Assembly: GCF_001686985.1 (NCBI RefSeq)
Contig: NZ_CP015318.1
Span: 1,858,001 to 1,922,000 of the forward strand
Source of the DNA: Mesorhizobium amorphae CCNWGS0123
GTDB taxonomy: Bacteria > Pseudomonadota > Alphaproteobacteria > Rhizobiales > Rhizobiaceae
DNA length: 64,000 nucleotides
Reading direction: 5' to 3'
This document shows positions 8,479 through 17,392 of the stretch, piece by piece. The notes under the pieces were generated by a model, which saw only the letters and a list, made by a program, of their open reading frames with translations, did no database searches and was not told the origin of the DNA. A program made the position numbers and the translations under genes. Within the stretch, counting starts at the first letter, position 1; each line of letters starts with the position of its first letter.

Positions 8479-8504
8479 GTTCGAAAAACGCAAAGGAAGC
8501 AATC

Positions 8505-8789
8505 ATGACACTATTGGTAAAGACACTCTCGACGTTCGCGCTCGTGCTCGCCATCGGCGGAAGCGCGCTCGCGCAGGAATACGTGAAAGGCGAAGTCACC
8601 AAGGTCGACGTCAAGCAGAAAAAGCTGACGATTAAACATGAACCGCTGACAAATCTCGATATGCCCGCGATGACGATGGTGTTCGTCGTCTCGGAGCCGA
8701 GCTTGCTCGAGAAGGTCAAATCGGGTCAGGCGATCGAGTTTACAGCCGACCGCGTCAACGGACGCATCACGGTCACCGGTATCAAGTGA
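8505..8789 (+). CDS. CusF-like periplasmic copper-binding protein
   Basis: The 94-residue product has a signal peptide (cleavage near A-L-A-Q, residue 24) and one CusF beta-barrel. The Met motif M-P-A-M-T-M is at 53-58 and a His at 45. In E. coli CusF the corresponding residues are His36, Trp44, Met47 and Met49; here Met53 takes the place of the tryptophan. Met56 and Met58 remain. It would hand Cu(I)/Ag(I) to CusB. A strong hairpin follows. Confidence 0.85.
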   Translation: MTLLVKTLSTFALVLAIGGSALAQEYVKGEVTKVDVKQKKLTIKHEPLTNLDMPAMTMVFVVSEPSLLEKVKSGQAIEFTADRVNGRITVTGIK

Positions 8790-8801
8790 TCCGGGACTAG
8801 C

Positions 8802-8828
8802 GCCGCGGGCTGAAAATCAACCCGCGGC
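8802..8828. terminator. GC-rich hairpin after cusF
   Basis: GCCGCGGG (8802-8809) and CCCGCGGC (8821-8828) form a perfect 8-bp stem with an 11-base loop. No T-run follows. It marks the probable end of the first copper transcription block, before a gene on the other strand. Confidence 0.55.
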
Positions 8829-8854
8829 CGCTGTCCTATCGGGCAATGCGCGTG

Positions 8855-9223
8855 TCACGACGAGGGGGCCGCGCAGAATGCTATCCAGAGGTTCTCTTTC
8901 CAATCGTCATGTGGGGAGCGGCTCAGAGGCATCTCTATAGGATATCTTCGCGTGCCCACGCCTACATACGCCGGATAACTACAGCGAACGCGTGCACGAT
9001 GCCTTCCGCTATCTTCATACCTGATAGCGCCACTCGCGTCTGTCTCGACTAGGCCAATAGCGACGTCAAAGTCATAGTCCCCATCTCGCGAGACGCTATT
9101 GTTCAGGACGCTGAGTTGGACCGAGGTCGCATCTGGAAAATTGGCAGTGTAAAAGATCAGTTGCTCCGCTGCCAACGAGGGCGTAGCCACCAACACGCCG
9201 GCAAAAAATGCAATGGCGCGCAT
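8855..9223 (-). CDS. Small exported protein of unknown function
   Basis: The ATG at 9223 is preceded by GGAGGAG and starts a typical signal peptide (M-R-A-I-A-F-F-A-G-V-L-V, cleavage near S-L-A-A). The 122-residue product has no recognised domain. It is the only gene on the minus strand inside the copper block, facing cusF tail to tail. Confidence 0.6.
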   Translation of the reverse strand: MRAIAFFAGVLVATPSLAAEQLIFYTANFPDATSVQLSVLNNSVSRDGDYDFDVAIGLVETDASGAIRYEDSGRHRARVRCSYPAYVGVGTRRYPIEMPLSRSPHDDWKENLWIAFCAAPSS

Positions 9224-9536
9224 CTCCTCCTCCCGAGGATCCAAGACGAGACTATCATCTCTCGCATCGATATTCGAATCGAATCTCTTTTCGGCAGTGG
9301 GCCGAGAAATCGGATAGGTCAGATGTTTCCGGGAAGCGCACGCATCGCTTTAAGCGGTCGACAAGCCAATGTCGTCCGCGTGGCGAGTAGCCTAGTGAGA
9401 AACATTGCTGTTCTTCTTTGCAGGCGCGGAAAAGTGACAGAGTACGAGTAGCGGCGTCGGCGACGACTTTTTCGCGGTTTCACAAGAAGGTCACAAATCC
9501 CGAAGACACTATCGCGCGGTGGCTGCCTATGCCAAA

Positions 9537-9893
9537 ATGTGGTCGATGACTAATTCGTTCGGTTTCGGAAGAGTGCTCTTATTGCTGGCCGTCTTTGGGC
9601 TGGCCTTTGCACCTTTGGGAGCTTCGACTTCGAGCGCCGCTGTTGCCGGGTCGACGTTATCCATCATGCAGGACGACATGCCCTGCTGCCCGGACGGCAA
9701 GCCAATGGTGCCGGACTGCGGCAAGGTTTGCCCGCTCGCGGTCCTGTGCGTGTCGGGCCTCGTCAGCGTTCCACTTCCCGAAACGCCGACGTTCCTCGTC
9801 CAAGCCCCGATCGGAGAGGAGTTTCTCGACGGCAGGGAAGCGGTCCTTTCGTCGCTTGTCGGGAAACCCCCGCCCAGACCACCCAAAGCCTGA
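9537..9893 (+). CDS. Small Cys-rich exported protein
   Basis: A hydrophobic N-terminal segment is followed by M-P-C-C-P-D-G-K-P-M-V-P-D-C-G-K-V-C-P-L-A-V-L-C, a cysteine pattern that recurs in small proteins of rhizobial copper loci as I recall them. It could bind copper. The start is uncertain: ATG 9537, ATG 9546 and GTG 9519 are all in frame and none has a strong ribosome site. Confidence 0.55.
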   Translation: MWSMTNSFGFGRVLLLLAVFGLAFAPLGASTSSAAVAGSTLSIMQDDMPCCPDGKPMVPDCGKVCPLAVLCVSGLVSVPLPETPTFLVQAPIGEEFLDGREAVLSSLVGKPPPRPPKA

Positions 9894-10016
9894 CTGTCAC
9901 AGGCGCTTCCAGCGCCGGAATCCGTGCGGCCGAATGCTGCGCGGGCGAAATCGCATGGTGTCTCCCATGCCAAGGCCGTGCTCACGCGGTTCAATGACAG
10001 TCGGAATTTTGAAAAC

Positions 10017-10418
10017 ATGAAATCGAAATTTTTCCCACGCGCCGCGATGCTGGCGCTCGCATTCGTTGTCGTTGTTTCCCACGCAGCCAATGCTGCTTCT
10101 GAGGACTACGAATTCCAGCTCGTTAAGAACGAGATCAAGGAAGGGAACGGTGCCGTCGTTGCCGTCAGGCTCCTCGACAAGAGGACAGGCGCTCCGGTGA
10201 ACAACGCCGTCGTGTTCGCCACCAGAATGGACATGGCTCCGGACGGAATGGAGGCGATGACCACGCCCGTCGAGGCGCTGCCGCCCGAGGAGCCCGGCAT
10301 CTATCGATTCAAGACCAACCTGATCATGGCGGGAGGCTGGCGCTTCTCGATCGCGGCGAAGGTCCAGGGCGAGGGCGACACAGTCGAGAGCCGTCTGGAA
10401 TTCAAGGCGGTCCAATGA
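10017..10418 (+). CDS. FixH/YtkA-like exported protein
   Basis: The 133-residue product has a signal peptide (cleavage near A-N-A-A, about residue 25) and a beta-rich domain resembling the YtkA/FixH fold (V-R-L-L-D-K-R-T-G-A-P-V, then Y-R-F-K-T-N-L-I-M-A-G-G-W). Such proteins often precede CusB genes. Its stop overlaps the cusB start (ATGA at 10415-10418). Confidence 0.7.
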   Translation: MKSKFFPRAAMLALAFVVVVSHAANAASEDYEFQLVKNEIKEGNGAVVAVRLLDKRTGAPVNNAVVFATRMDMAPDGMEAMTTPVEALPPEEPGIYRFKTNLIMAGGWRFSIAAKVQGEGDTVESRLEFKAVQ

Positions 10419-11881
10419 ATAGGCTCGGCTCATTCCTGGCCCTCTCCGTAATGGCGGCGGGGGCGGGAGCGGGCGGATACTGGGCCGGACAGCGCGATCT
10501 GTCCGCCCCGATCGCTGTGCAATGGATCAAGGCGCCATTCGAGGGTGTGTTCGGCAAACCAGCGAAAGCGCCGGCCAGGGCTACGGGTACTGTCGCTTCA
10601 GGCCGCGTAGTCTATTACCGCCATCCGGACGGAGATCCGGTCTATTCGGCAATACCGAAAAAGACCGAGGATGGCCGCGATTTCGTGGGGGTGCGCGCCA
10701 GCGAGGACGTGAGCTTTGACGACCGTTCCGCGGGCGAGATGACGGAGGCGGGCACCGGAGCCGCAGAATCGGCCGACCGGGCGGCCATCCTTTACTACCG
10801 CAATCCCATGGGCCTACCAGACACGTCTCCGGTGCCGAAGAAGGATTCGATGGGGATGGACTACATCCCCGTCTTCGAAGGTGAGGCGGATGACAGCTCG
10901 ACGGTCAAGGTTTCGACAGGAAGGCTGCAACGGACAGGCGTGAAGACCGTGCTCGCCACGAAGGGCGCGATCACGCGCCATGTCCGGGTTCCTGGAACCG
11001 TCACACTGGACGAGCGCCGCGTCAGCGTCGTGTCGACACGCACCGAGGCGTTTCTAGAGGAAGTAGCCGACGTCACCACCGGAGAGGCTATCGAGAAGGG
11101 CCGGCCGCTTGTGCGCTTCTACTCCAGGGAAATTGCCCAGGCGGGTGCGCTATATGCCGCGGATCTGAAGGGTGGGTCAGGTCGCGATGCTGCGGGAGGC
11201 AGCCTGCAACGTCTCGAAAATCTCGGCGTCCCCGCCGAGGCTATCGCCGCAATCGAGAAGACGAAAAAGGTGCCGATCTCGGTGACGCTGATGGCGCCCC
11301 GCAACGGCGTGGTCCTGGAGCGCATGGCCGTCGACGGCATGATGGCGGAGGCGGGACAAACCCTGTTCCGGATCGCCGACATTTCCGTCGTCTGGGTGAT
11401 GGCCGACGTATCGGAATACGAGCTGAGCTCCGTTCGTGCCGGGGACAGGGTGGCTGTGCGCATCCGCAGCCTTCCGGGCGAGGTGTTCGAGGGCAAGGTC
11501 GGGCTGATCTATCCCGAAATCCAAGGCCAGACGCGGACCGCGAGGCTTCGCATCGAACTCCCCAACCCAGACGGCCTGCTGCTCGCCAACATGTACGCAG
11601 AGGTGGAGATCGTGACAGGAGGCACCGCGCCGGCCGTGACCGTGCCCGACAGCGCGGTCATCGACACTGGCGACCGCCAGGTCGTGATCGTCGACAAGGG
11701 CGAAGGCAGCTTTGAGCCGCGCGACGTGAAAATCGGCATGCGAGGTGACGATATGGTCGAGATCATGGAAGGCCTCGCCGAAGGCGAAAAGGTCGTCGTC
11801 TCGGCCAACTTCCTGATCGATGCCGAAAGCAACCTGAAGGCCGCGCTCAGCGCGCTGACGCCTGCGGAGGCCCAGCCATGA
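10415..11881 (+). CDS. cusB: CusB-like heavy-metal RND adaptor with two metal-binding modules
   Basis: The 488-residue product has a membrane anchor (about 7-25), two copies of a heavy-metal-binding module (Y-Y-R-H-P at about 66-93; Y-Y-R-N-P-M-G at about 126-154), then the membrane-fusion core. The second copy keeps the Met-rich end (D-S-M-G-M-D-Y-I-P-V); the first has lost it (E-D-G-R-D-F-V-G-V), so only the second may bind metal well. The protein links CusA to the outer-membrane channel and takes Cu(I)/Ag(I) from CusF. It is translationally coupled on both sides. Confidence 0.9.
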   Translation: MNRLGSFLALSVMAAGAGAGGYWAGQRDLSAPIAVQWIKAPFEGVFGKPAKAPARATGTVASGRVVYYRHPDGDPVYSAIPKKTEDGRDFVGVRASEDVSFDDRSAGEMTEAGTGAAESADRAAILYYRNPMGLPDTSPVPKKDSMGMDYIPVFEGEADDSSTVKVSTGRLQRTGVKTVLATKGAITRHVRVPGTVTLDERRVSVVSTRTEAFLEEVADVTTGEAIEKGRPLVRFYSREIAQAGALYAADLKGGSGRDAAGGSLQRLENLGVPAEAIAAIEKTKKVPISVTLMAPRNGVVLERMAVDGMMAEAGQTLFRIADISVVWVMADVSEYELSSVRAGDRVAVRIRSLPGEVFEGKVGLIYPEIQGQTRTARLRIELPNPDGLLLANMYAEVEIVTGGTAPAVTVPDSAVIDTGDRQVVIVDKGEGSFEPRDVKIGMRGDDMVEIMEGLAEGEKVVVSANFLIDAESNLKAALSALTPAEAQP

Positions 11882-14800
11882 TCGCCAACCTCATTGCCTG
11901 GTCGGCACGCAACCTCGTCCTCGTCTTTGTTGCGACCGCTCTGGCTGCAGCCGCAGGGGTCTACTCGATCAGGACCTTGCCGCTCGATGCCATACCGGAT
12001 CTCTCTGACGTCCAGGTCATCGTCTTCACCGATTACCCTGGCCAAGCTCCGCAGGTGGTCGAGGATCAGGTCACCTATCCGTTGACGACCTCAATGCTCA
12101 CCGTTCCAAGATCGAAGGTGGTCAGGGGCTTCTCCTTCTTCGGGGTATCCTTCGTCTACGTGATCTTCGAAGACGGCACCGATCCCTATTGGGCACGGAG
12201 CCGGGTGCTCGAGTATCTGAATGCGGCCGCCAGCCGTCTGCCCGACGGCGTCTCCCCTGCGCTCGGACCGGACGCAACAGGCGTCGGCTGGGTTTACCAG
12301 TACGCGGTCGTTGCCAAGGAATTGTCCCTCGCGGAACTCCGATCCTTGCAGGACTGGGTCGTTCGCTTCGCAGTCTCGAAGGCGGAAGGCGTGTCCGAGG
12401 TCGCGAGCGTCGGCGGCTTCGTCAAGCAATACTCGATAGTGGTCGATCCGTCGCGGATGCGCGCCCAGGGCGTGACGCTTTCGGAAATCGGCGAAGCTGT
12501 TCGCGTCAGCAACATGGACACGGGCGGGCGCACCGTCGAAATCTCTGAGTTTGAGTTCATGGTGCGCGGGCGCGGCTATCTGAAGAGTGTTTCCGACATC
12601 GAGAGCATCGCGCTCAAGTCGGTCAGCGGCGTACCGCTCCGGCTCGGCGACGTGGCGAAGGTCGAGATCGTCCCCGATGAGCGCCGCGGCATTGCTGAAC
12701 TGAACGGCGAGGGCGAGGTCGCGAGCGGCATCGTGCTGCAACGTGTCGGCGCGAATGCGCTGACCGTCATCGAGAACGCCAAGGAAAGCCTCGCCGAGAT
12801 CGAAAAAAGTCTGCCGGGCGGCGCGAAGATCATCCCCGTCTACGACAGGTCGGAACTCATCGACTCAGCGATCGAGACGCTGAAGTCGACGCTGGTCGAG
12901 GAGAGCATCGTCGTGGCCCTCGTCACGATCGTGTTCCTGCTTCACGTCAGGAGCGCGCTGGTCGCGATCATCATGCTGCCTGTCGGCATCCTGATGGCCT
13001 TCGCGGCGATGAAGCTGCTTGGTCTTGGCTCCAACATCATGAGCCTCGGCGGCATTGCCATCGCCATCGGCGCGATGATCGACGCGGCGATCGTCATGAT
13101 CGAGAACGCCCATAAGCACCTGGAACGGGCACCGCCGGAAAAGCCCCGCATCGAGGTGCTGGTCAAGGCGGCGGCCGAGGTCGGGCCCGCCCTGTTTTTC
13201 AGCCTGCTCATCATCACCGTCTCGTTCCTGCCGATCTTCACGCTGGAAAGCCAGGAAGGCCGTCTGTTCGGCCCGCTCGCCTTCACCAAGACCTTCGCCA
13301 TGGCCGCGGCCGCACTGCTCTCGGTAACACTAGTGCCGGCGCTGATGGTCGTCTTCGTCCGTGGCCGGATCGTCCCAGAACACAAGAACCCGCTCAACAG
13401 GCTGCTTATCGGCCTCTATCGGCCCGTCATCGCCGGGGTGCTGAAGGCGAAGACTTTCACGATCTTGCTCGCGATCGCCGCTCTAGCCGTCACGGTCTGG
13501 CCAGCGCGCCAGCTCGGCAGCGAATTCATGCCGAATCTCGACGAAGGAACGCTGATGTACATGCCGACGACCTTGCCCGGGATTTCGGTCACCAAGGCCG
13601 CGGAACTGGTGCAGATGCAGGACCGGATCATAAAGTCTTTCCCGGAGGTCGAATCCGTCTTCGGCAAGGCGGGCCGGGCGCAGACCGCGACCGATCCGGC
13701 GCCGACCGAAATGTTCGAGACGATCATCAACCTCAAGCCGAAATCCCAATGGCGCCCCGGGGTCACGTCGGAAAGCCTCAAGACGGAGATGGACGCGGCT
13801 CTGCAGTTTCCGGGCGTTTCGAATGCCTGGACCATGCCGATCCGGGCCCGCATTGATATGCTGTCGACGGGCATCCGCACGCCCGTTGGGGTCAAGGTCT
13901 ACGGCACGGACCTCGCCGAAATGGAAAATGTCGCGCGCCAGATCGAGGCGGTGCTCAGGGCCGTTCCAGGAACGTCGAGCGCCTATGCCGAGCGGGTGAT
14001 CGGCGGCTACTATCTCGACATCGTGCCCAACCGGGCCGCCCTCGGCCGCTATGGCCTGTCGGTCGGCGACGTGCAGGACGTGATCTCCATGGCGCTCGGC
14101 GCAAAGGTCATTACTTCCACGGTCGAGGGCCGTGAGCGCTATGGTGTCGCCATCCGCTATCCGCGAGCGCTCAGGAGCGATCCCGGCGCGATTGCCCGGG
14201 ACGTGCAGATCGCGCTGCCTGGTGGCGGCTCCGTCCCGTTGGGCGAGGTCGCCAAGGTCGAACTCACGCGCGGAGCGACCTCGATCCGCACCGAGAACGG
14301 ACAACTCGCCGTCTACATCTTCGTCGATATCGCGGGGCGCGATCTCGGCGGCTTTGTCAGCGAGGCGCAGCAGGCGGTCGCCGCCGAGGTGAAGCTCCCG
14401 CCGGGCTATTCGGTCGCTTGGAGCGGACAGTTCGAATATCTTGAACGTGCCCAGGCGCGGCTGAAGATCGTCGTGCCGCTAACGCTCGCGCTCATCTTCC
14501 TGCTGCTCTACCTCAACTTCCGGGCGCTAACCGAGACGCTGATTGTCATGCTGTCGCTGCCATTCGCAATCGTCGGCGGCATCTGGATGATGTGGTGGCT
14601 GGGCTTCAACATGTCAGTTGCGGTCGCGGTGGGCTTCATTGCGCTCGCTGGCGTGGCCGCCGAAACCGGGGTCATCATGCTGATCTATCTCGACAACGCG
14701 TGGAGCGAAGCGAGGGCCAGATGTGCGGCCGAGAAGCGGAGTTTGACCAGGATGGACCTTAACGAGGCGATCATGTTCGGTGCCGTCGAGCGCGTACGCC

Positions 14801-15045
14801 CGAAGATGATGACCGTCGTCGCCATCATGGCAGGCCTGATGCCAATCATGTGGAGCACAGGCACTGGATCGGAGGTCATGCAGCGCATCGCGGTCCCCAT
14901 GATCGGCGGCATGATCTCGTCGACCATCCTGACGCTCGTCGTGATCCCCGCAGTCTACGGCATCGTCAAGGGCTGGCGGTTGCCGAGCCAGAGTGCGGTC
15001 GAGGAGCCAAGAGCAGACGGTCGGCTGAAGTTGGCCGCGGAGTAG
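11878..15045 (+). CDS. cusA: CusA-like heavy-metal RND efflux pump
   Basis: At 1055 residues the length is normal for the HME-RND subfamily. The N-terminal helix is followed by the P-D-L-S-D-V-Q-V motif and a pore domain. TM4 carries G-A-M-I-D-A-A-I-V-M-I-E-N-A-H-K, the acidic proton-relay region of metal pumps, and the second half ends with a 12-TM layout. The protein exports monovalent copper or silver by proton antiport. Its start overlaps the cusB stop by four bases. No frame damage is seen. Confidence 0.92.
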   Translation: MIANLIAWSARNLVLVFVATALAAAAGVYSIRTLPLDAIPDLSDVQVIVFTDYPGQAPQVVEDQVTYPLTTSMLTVPRSKVVRGFSFFGVSFVYVIFEDGTDPYWARSRVLEYLNAAASRLPDGVSPALGPDATGVGWVYQYAVVAKELSLAELRSLQDWVVRFAVSKAEGVSEVASVGGFVKQYSIVVDPSRMRAQGVTLSEIGEAVRVSNMDTGGRTVEISEFEFMVRGRGYLKSVSDIESIALKSVSGVPLRLGDVAKVEIVPDERRGIAELNGEGEVASGIVLQRVGANALTVIENAKESLAEIEKSLPGGAKIIPVYDRSELIDSAIETLKSTLVEESIVVALVTIVFLLHVRSALVAIIMLPVGILMAFAAMKLLGLGSNIMSLGGIAIAIGAMIDAAIVMIENAHKHLERAPPEKPRIEVLVKAAAEVGPALFFSLLIITVSFLPIFTLESQEGRLFGPLAFTKTFAMAAAALLSVTLVPALMVVFVRGRIVPEHKNPLNRLLIGLYRPVIAGVLKAKTFTILLAIAALAVTVWPARQLGSEFMPNLDEGTLMYMPTTLPGISVTKAAELVQMQDRIIKSFPEVESVFGKAGRAQTATDPAPTEMFETIINLKPKSQWRPGVTSESLKTEMDAALQFPGVSNAWTMPIRARIDMLSTGIRTPVGVKVYGTDLAEMENVARQIEAVLRAVPGTSSAYAERVIGGYYLDIVPNRAALGRYGLSVGDVQDVISMALGAKVITSTVEGRERYGVAIRYPRALRSDPGAIARDVQIALPGGGSVPLGEVAKVELTRGATSIRTENGQLAVYIFVDIAGRDLGGFVSEAQQAVAAEVKLPPGYSVAWSGQFEYLERAQARLKIVVPLTLALIFLLLYLNFRALTETLIVMLSLPFAIVGGIWMMWWLGFNMSVAVAVGFIALAGVAAETGVIMLIYLDNAWSEARARCAAEKRSLTRMDLNEAIMFGAVERVRPKMMTVVAIMAGLMPIMWSTGTGSEVMQRIAVPMIGGMISSTILTLVVIPAVYGIVKGWRLPSQSAVEEPRADGRLKLAAE

Positions 15046-15057
15046 GAGCGAAAAGTA

Positions 15058-15254
15058 ATGGACCAGATGATGTCGGGCGGCATGTGGGGCATGGGTGTGG
15101 CAGGTTCATCCTTCTCGCCCTGGTCGTGCTGGTGATTGCTGCCTTGGTTCTTCAGATGACAATGGCGATCATATCGTTGACAAACCCAAGGCGAGGCTTG
15201 GAATATAAGAGATCTCTAAAATTGTCCTGGAATCGGCGTGCGTATGATGTATAA
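15058..15254 (+). pseudogene. Small Met/Gly-rich membrane protein, frameshifted
   Basis: Thirteen bases after cusA a frame starts M-D-Q-M-M-S-G-G-M-W-G-M-G. The hydrophobic helix one expects next (F-I-L-L-A-L-V-V-L-V-I-A-A-L-V) is in another frame, with the shift at about 15093-15102; the written frame stops after 23 codons. Similar short membrane proteins with this Met-rich start are common in copper and silver loci. Restored, it would be about 65 residues. Confidence 0.55.
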
Positions 15255-15299
15255 ATCCCTAGCGGTCGATTTCTCAGGAATGTAGCCGCTCCAATTGAG

Positions 15300-15334
15300 A
15301 GCCCGCCCGTGGTCCCGCCGCTGGCGGGCTTTTC
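15300..15334 (+). terminator. Rho-independent terminator after the cus operon
   Basis: AGCCCGCC (15300-15307) pairs with GGCGGGCT (15323-15330), and TTTT runs from 15330. It separates the cusBA block from the copZ promoter. Confidence 0.75.
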
Positions 15335-15383
15335 ATTGGGCAGGCTTCACAGGCCCCGTCCCGTTCCGGGATCGAATTTGGGT

Positions 15384-15414
15384 TTGGCCTTCCTGCGACT
15401 GGAAGCAGCATGTT
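15384..15414 (+). promoter_or_regulatory. Second CueR-type promoter, upstream of copZ
   Basis: TTGGCC (15384-15389), a 19-base spacer and CATGTT (15409-15414) repeat the geometry of the site at 1534. The dyad CCTTCC / GGAAG (15388-15393, 15401-15405) shares the ACTGGAAG half with that site. The -10 overlaps the first possible ATG of the chaperone, which argues for the later start at 15428. Confidence 0.7.
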
Positions 15415-15427
15415 GATGGTTGGCGAC

Positions 15428-15622
15428 ATGCCATTTAACGTGCCTGATATGACCTGCAGCCACTGCGTGGGAACGGTGACAAAGGCGGTGCGGAGCATCG
15501 ATGGCCAGGCGGTCGTTACCGTGGACCTCCCAACTAAAATCGTATCGATCCAGACCGGCGTCGATGCTGCAAGAATTTCGCACGCGGTCGAGGATGCCGG
15601 ATATCCGAACAAGTCGGCCTGA
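15428..15622 (+). CDS. copZ: CopZ-like HMA-domain copper chaperone
   Basis: The 64-residue product is one heavy-metal-associated domain with the Cu(I) motif M-T-C-S-H-C near the N-terminus and the usual E-D-A-G-Y-P end. It would shuttle Cu(I) in the cytoplasm to exporters or to the sensor. Start 15428 was preferred to 15410 because the upstream ATGs lie in the predicted -10. The leader would be very short and without a clear ribosome site. Confidence 0.85.
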   Translation: MPFNVPDMTCSHCVGTVTKAVRSIDGQAVVTVDLPTKIVSIQTGVDAARISHAVEDAGYPNKSA

Positions 15623-15759
15623 CATCGGCGGCGCAATAGCGTGGCTCGCTCCGCGTCGGTCAAAAAGGGGGTCGGGCTGCGCAGACGCGTCCGATGCACT
15701 GCAATCCCGGTCCTGATATCATGCCCACGAGGCTAGGGCCCGACGCTGGAGGTGATCAG

Positions 15760-16632
15760 ATGAGACAATCTTTGGGGATGATCGCCGCAAGCCTGATGTC
15801 GGCCTTTGCGCTTGCGGCGGCCACAGGATCGGCGGTGGGAGCCGAGGCAGTCTCGGTTTCGCAGCTGAAAGAACGCACTCACATCCATGGGCTGGCCATC
15901 GACAGGGAAGATTCGCAAAAACTCCTGATCGCGACCCACCACGGACTCTTTCGCGCTGCGTCGGACGGAAAGGCAGAGCTCATTTCGCCAGTGCGGGATT
16001 TTATGGGGTTCACGCCGGACCCATCCGACCCGAGGTCGCTCTACGCCAGCGGGCACCCAGCGGGTGGGGGCAATCTCGGGTTCATTGCCTCAGCCGACAA
16101 CGGCGTTACCTGGAATCAGGTTTCGCCGGGAGCAGATGGCCCGGTCGACTTTCACCAGATGACGGTCAGCTCGGCGGATCCTCAGGTTCTCTACGGCGCC
16201 TACGGCGCGCTACAAGTGAGCCGCGATGCCGGGAAGACATGGTCGGTGGTTGGACCGCTGCCCGAAAAGCTGATCGACCTTGCGGCATCGGCAAAGGACG
16301 CCGACACGATTTACGCTGCGACTGAAGGAGGCCTGTCGGTCAGTAGGAACGGAGGCCTGACCTGGGAAACGGTCGTCGATGGCGCGCCCGTCAGTCTCGT
16401 CGAGGTGACGGCCGACGGTTCCGTCTACGCGTTCGTGGTGGGACGAGGACTTGTCCGGTCCGCGGAGGCTGCTCTGGACTTCGCGCTCCTTTCCAGCGGC
16501 TTGAGTGACCGAATCCTGCTGCATCTCGCGGTCGATCCGGCCGACAAGGGTCGGATATTCGTGGCGTCTCACCAAGGCGACATCCTGGCCAGCACCCACG
16601 GCGGCGCCAACTGGACCGAACTCGGTCGTTGA
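15760..16632 (+). CDS. Exported BNR-repeat beta-propeller protein (F510_1955 type)
   Basis: A GGAGGTGAT ribosome site precedes ATG 15760. The 290-residue product has a signal peptide (cleavage near V-G-A-E), then repeated sialidase-like Asp-box segments (S-A-D-N-G-V-T-W, S-R-D-A-G-K-T-W, S-R-N-G-G-L-T-W, T-H-G-G-A-N-W), which mark a beta-propeller. Proteins of this type are annotated as glycosyl hydrolase-like but no catalytic residues are evident. They commonly occur in copper and silver islands next to cytochrome c genes, as here. Role unknown. Confidence 0.75.
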   Translation: MRQSLGMIAASLMSAFALAAATGSAVGAEAVSVSQLKERTHIHGLAIDREDSQKLLIATHHGLFRAASDGKAELISPVRDFMGFTPDPSDPRSLYASGHPAGGGNLGFIASADNGVTWNQVSPGADGPVDFHQMTVSSADPQVLYGAYGALQVSRDAGKTWSVVGPLPEKLIDLAASAKDADTIYAATEGGLSVSRNGGLTWETVVDGAPVSLVEVTADGSVYAFVVGRGLVRSAEAALDFALLSSGLSDRILLHLAVDPADKGRIFVASHQGDILASTHGGANWTELGR

Positions 16633-16660
16633 TGCGGTGACACAGTGGATCGTAGAGTGA

Positions 16661-17137
16661 TTGGAAAGCTGGCGATTTGTGCTTGCTCTCGCCGCCTTGG
16701 TGGCGGTCTGCGTGGTTCTTGTTTTCGGCGGCAAGTCGGGCGGGATCCTCAAGCCCGACGATGTCCGTGTCATCGCGCGCGGCGAGGCCGTTTACGTGGC
16801 GCATTGCGCCTCTTGCCATGGCAAGAACCTCGAAGGTCAACCGAACTGGAAAGCGCAGGACAAGGATGGATTCCTTCCGGCGCCGCCGCACGACGAAAGC
16901 GGTCACACCTGGCACCACCGGGACACGCTGCTGTTCAGGATAACGAAACTCGGCGTCGCCGAAGCCGCCAGCCTCAAGGATTACAAAACGCGGATGCCAG
17001 CTTTCGGGGGAATCCTGACCGACGCCGATATCATCGCGGCCTTGTCCTATATCAAGTCGCGCTGGCCGGACGACATGCGCCACCGCCACGACGAACTGAA
17101 CCGCGTCTTCGCGCGGCGGGAACCCTCCGCACGATGA
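16661..17137 (+). CDS. Membrane-anchored monohaem cytochrome c
   Basis: The 158-residue product starts at TTG 16661; no in-frame ATG gives the N-terminal anchor (residues about 5-23). The haem motif C-A-S-C-H is at 49-53 and the axial Met is probably in T-R-M-P-A-F-G-G. It lies 28 bases after the beta-propeller gene, so the two are likely co-transcribed. It could take electrons from periplasmic oxidation of copper; this is inference. Confidence 0.8.
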   Translation: MESWRFVLALAALVAVCVVLVFGGKSGGILKPDDVRVIARGEAVYVAHCASCHGKNLEGQPNWKAQDKDGFLPAPPHDESGHTWHHRDTLLFRITKLGVAEAASLKDYKTRMPAFGGILTDADIIAALSYIKSRWPDDMRHRHDELNRVFARREPSAR

Positions 17138-17392
17138 GTCGCATCATGGCCGGCAGATCATCGCCGGCGGGCAAGTTCCCGATAAAACGCCTCAGGCGTA
17201 ACGCCGATTTCCGACGCGACATTATGCCAGCGTCCCTTCGGCGGCAAGGCGCCGCCGCTTGGGCGCGATGATCAACTGGTTCCTGGGCCGTCAGGTCCTT
17301 GGCCCGGATCTGGAAAGTCCTGAACAGCTCAGACGTTCGCCTTCGGGATCGTCTTGGGTTATCCTACGCCCGAGGGACCGGGTTCTTGGCAA
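17138..17392. other. Spacer between cytochrome c and the TolB/TPR regulator
   Basis: I see no gene in these 255 bases. A TTG frame from 17354 joins the next gene but lacks a ribosome site, so the start at 17393 is preferred. Confidence 0.4.
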
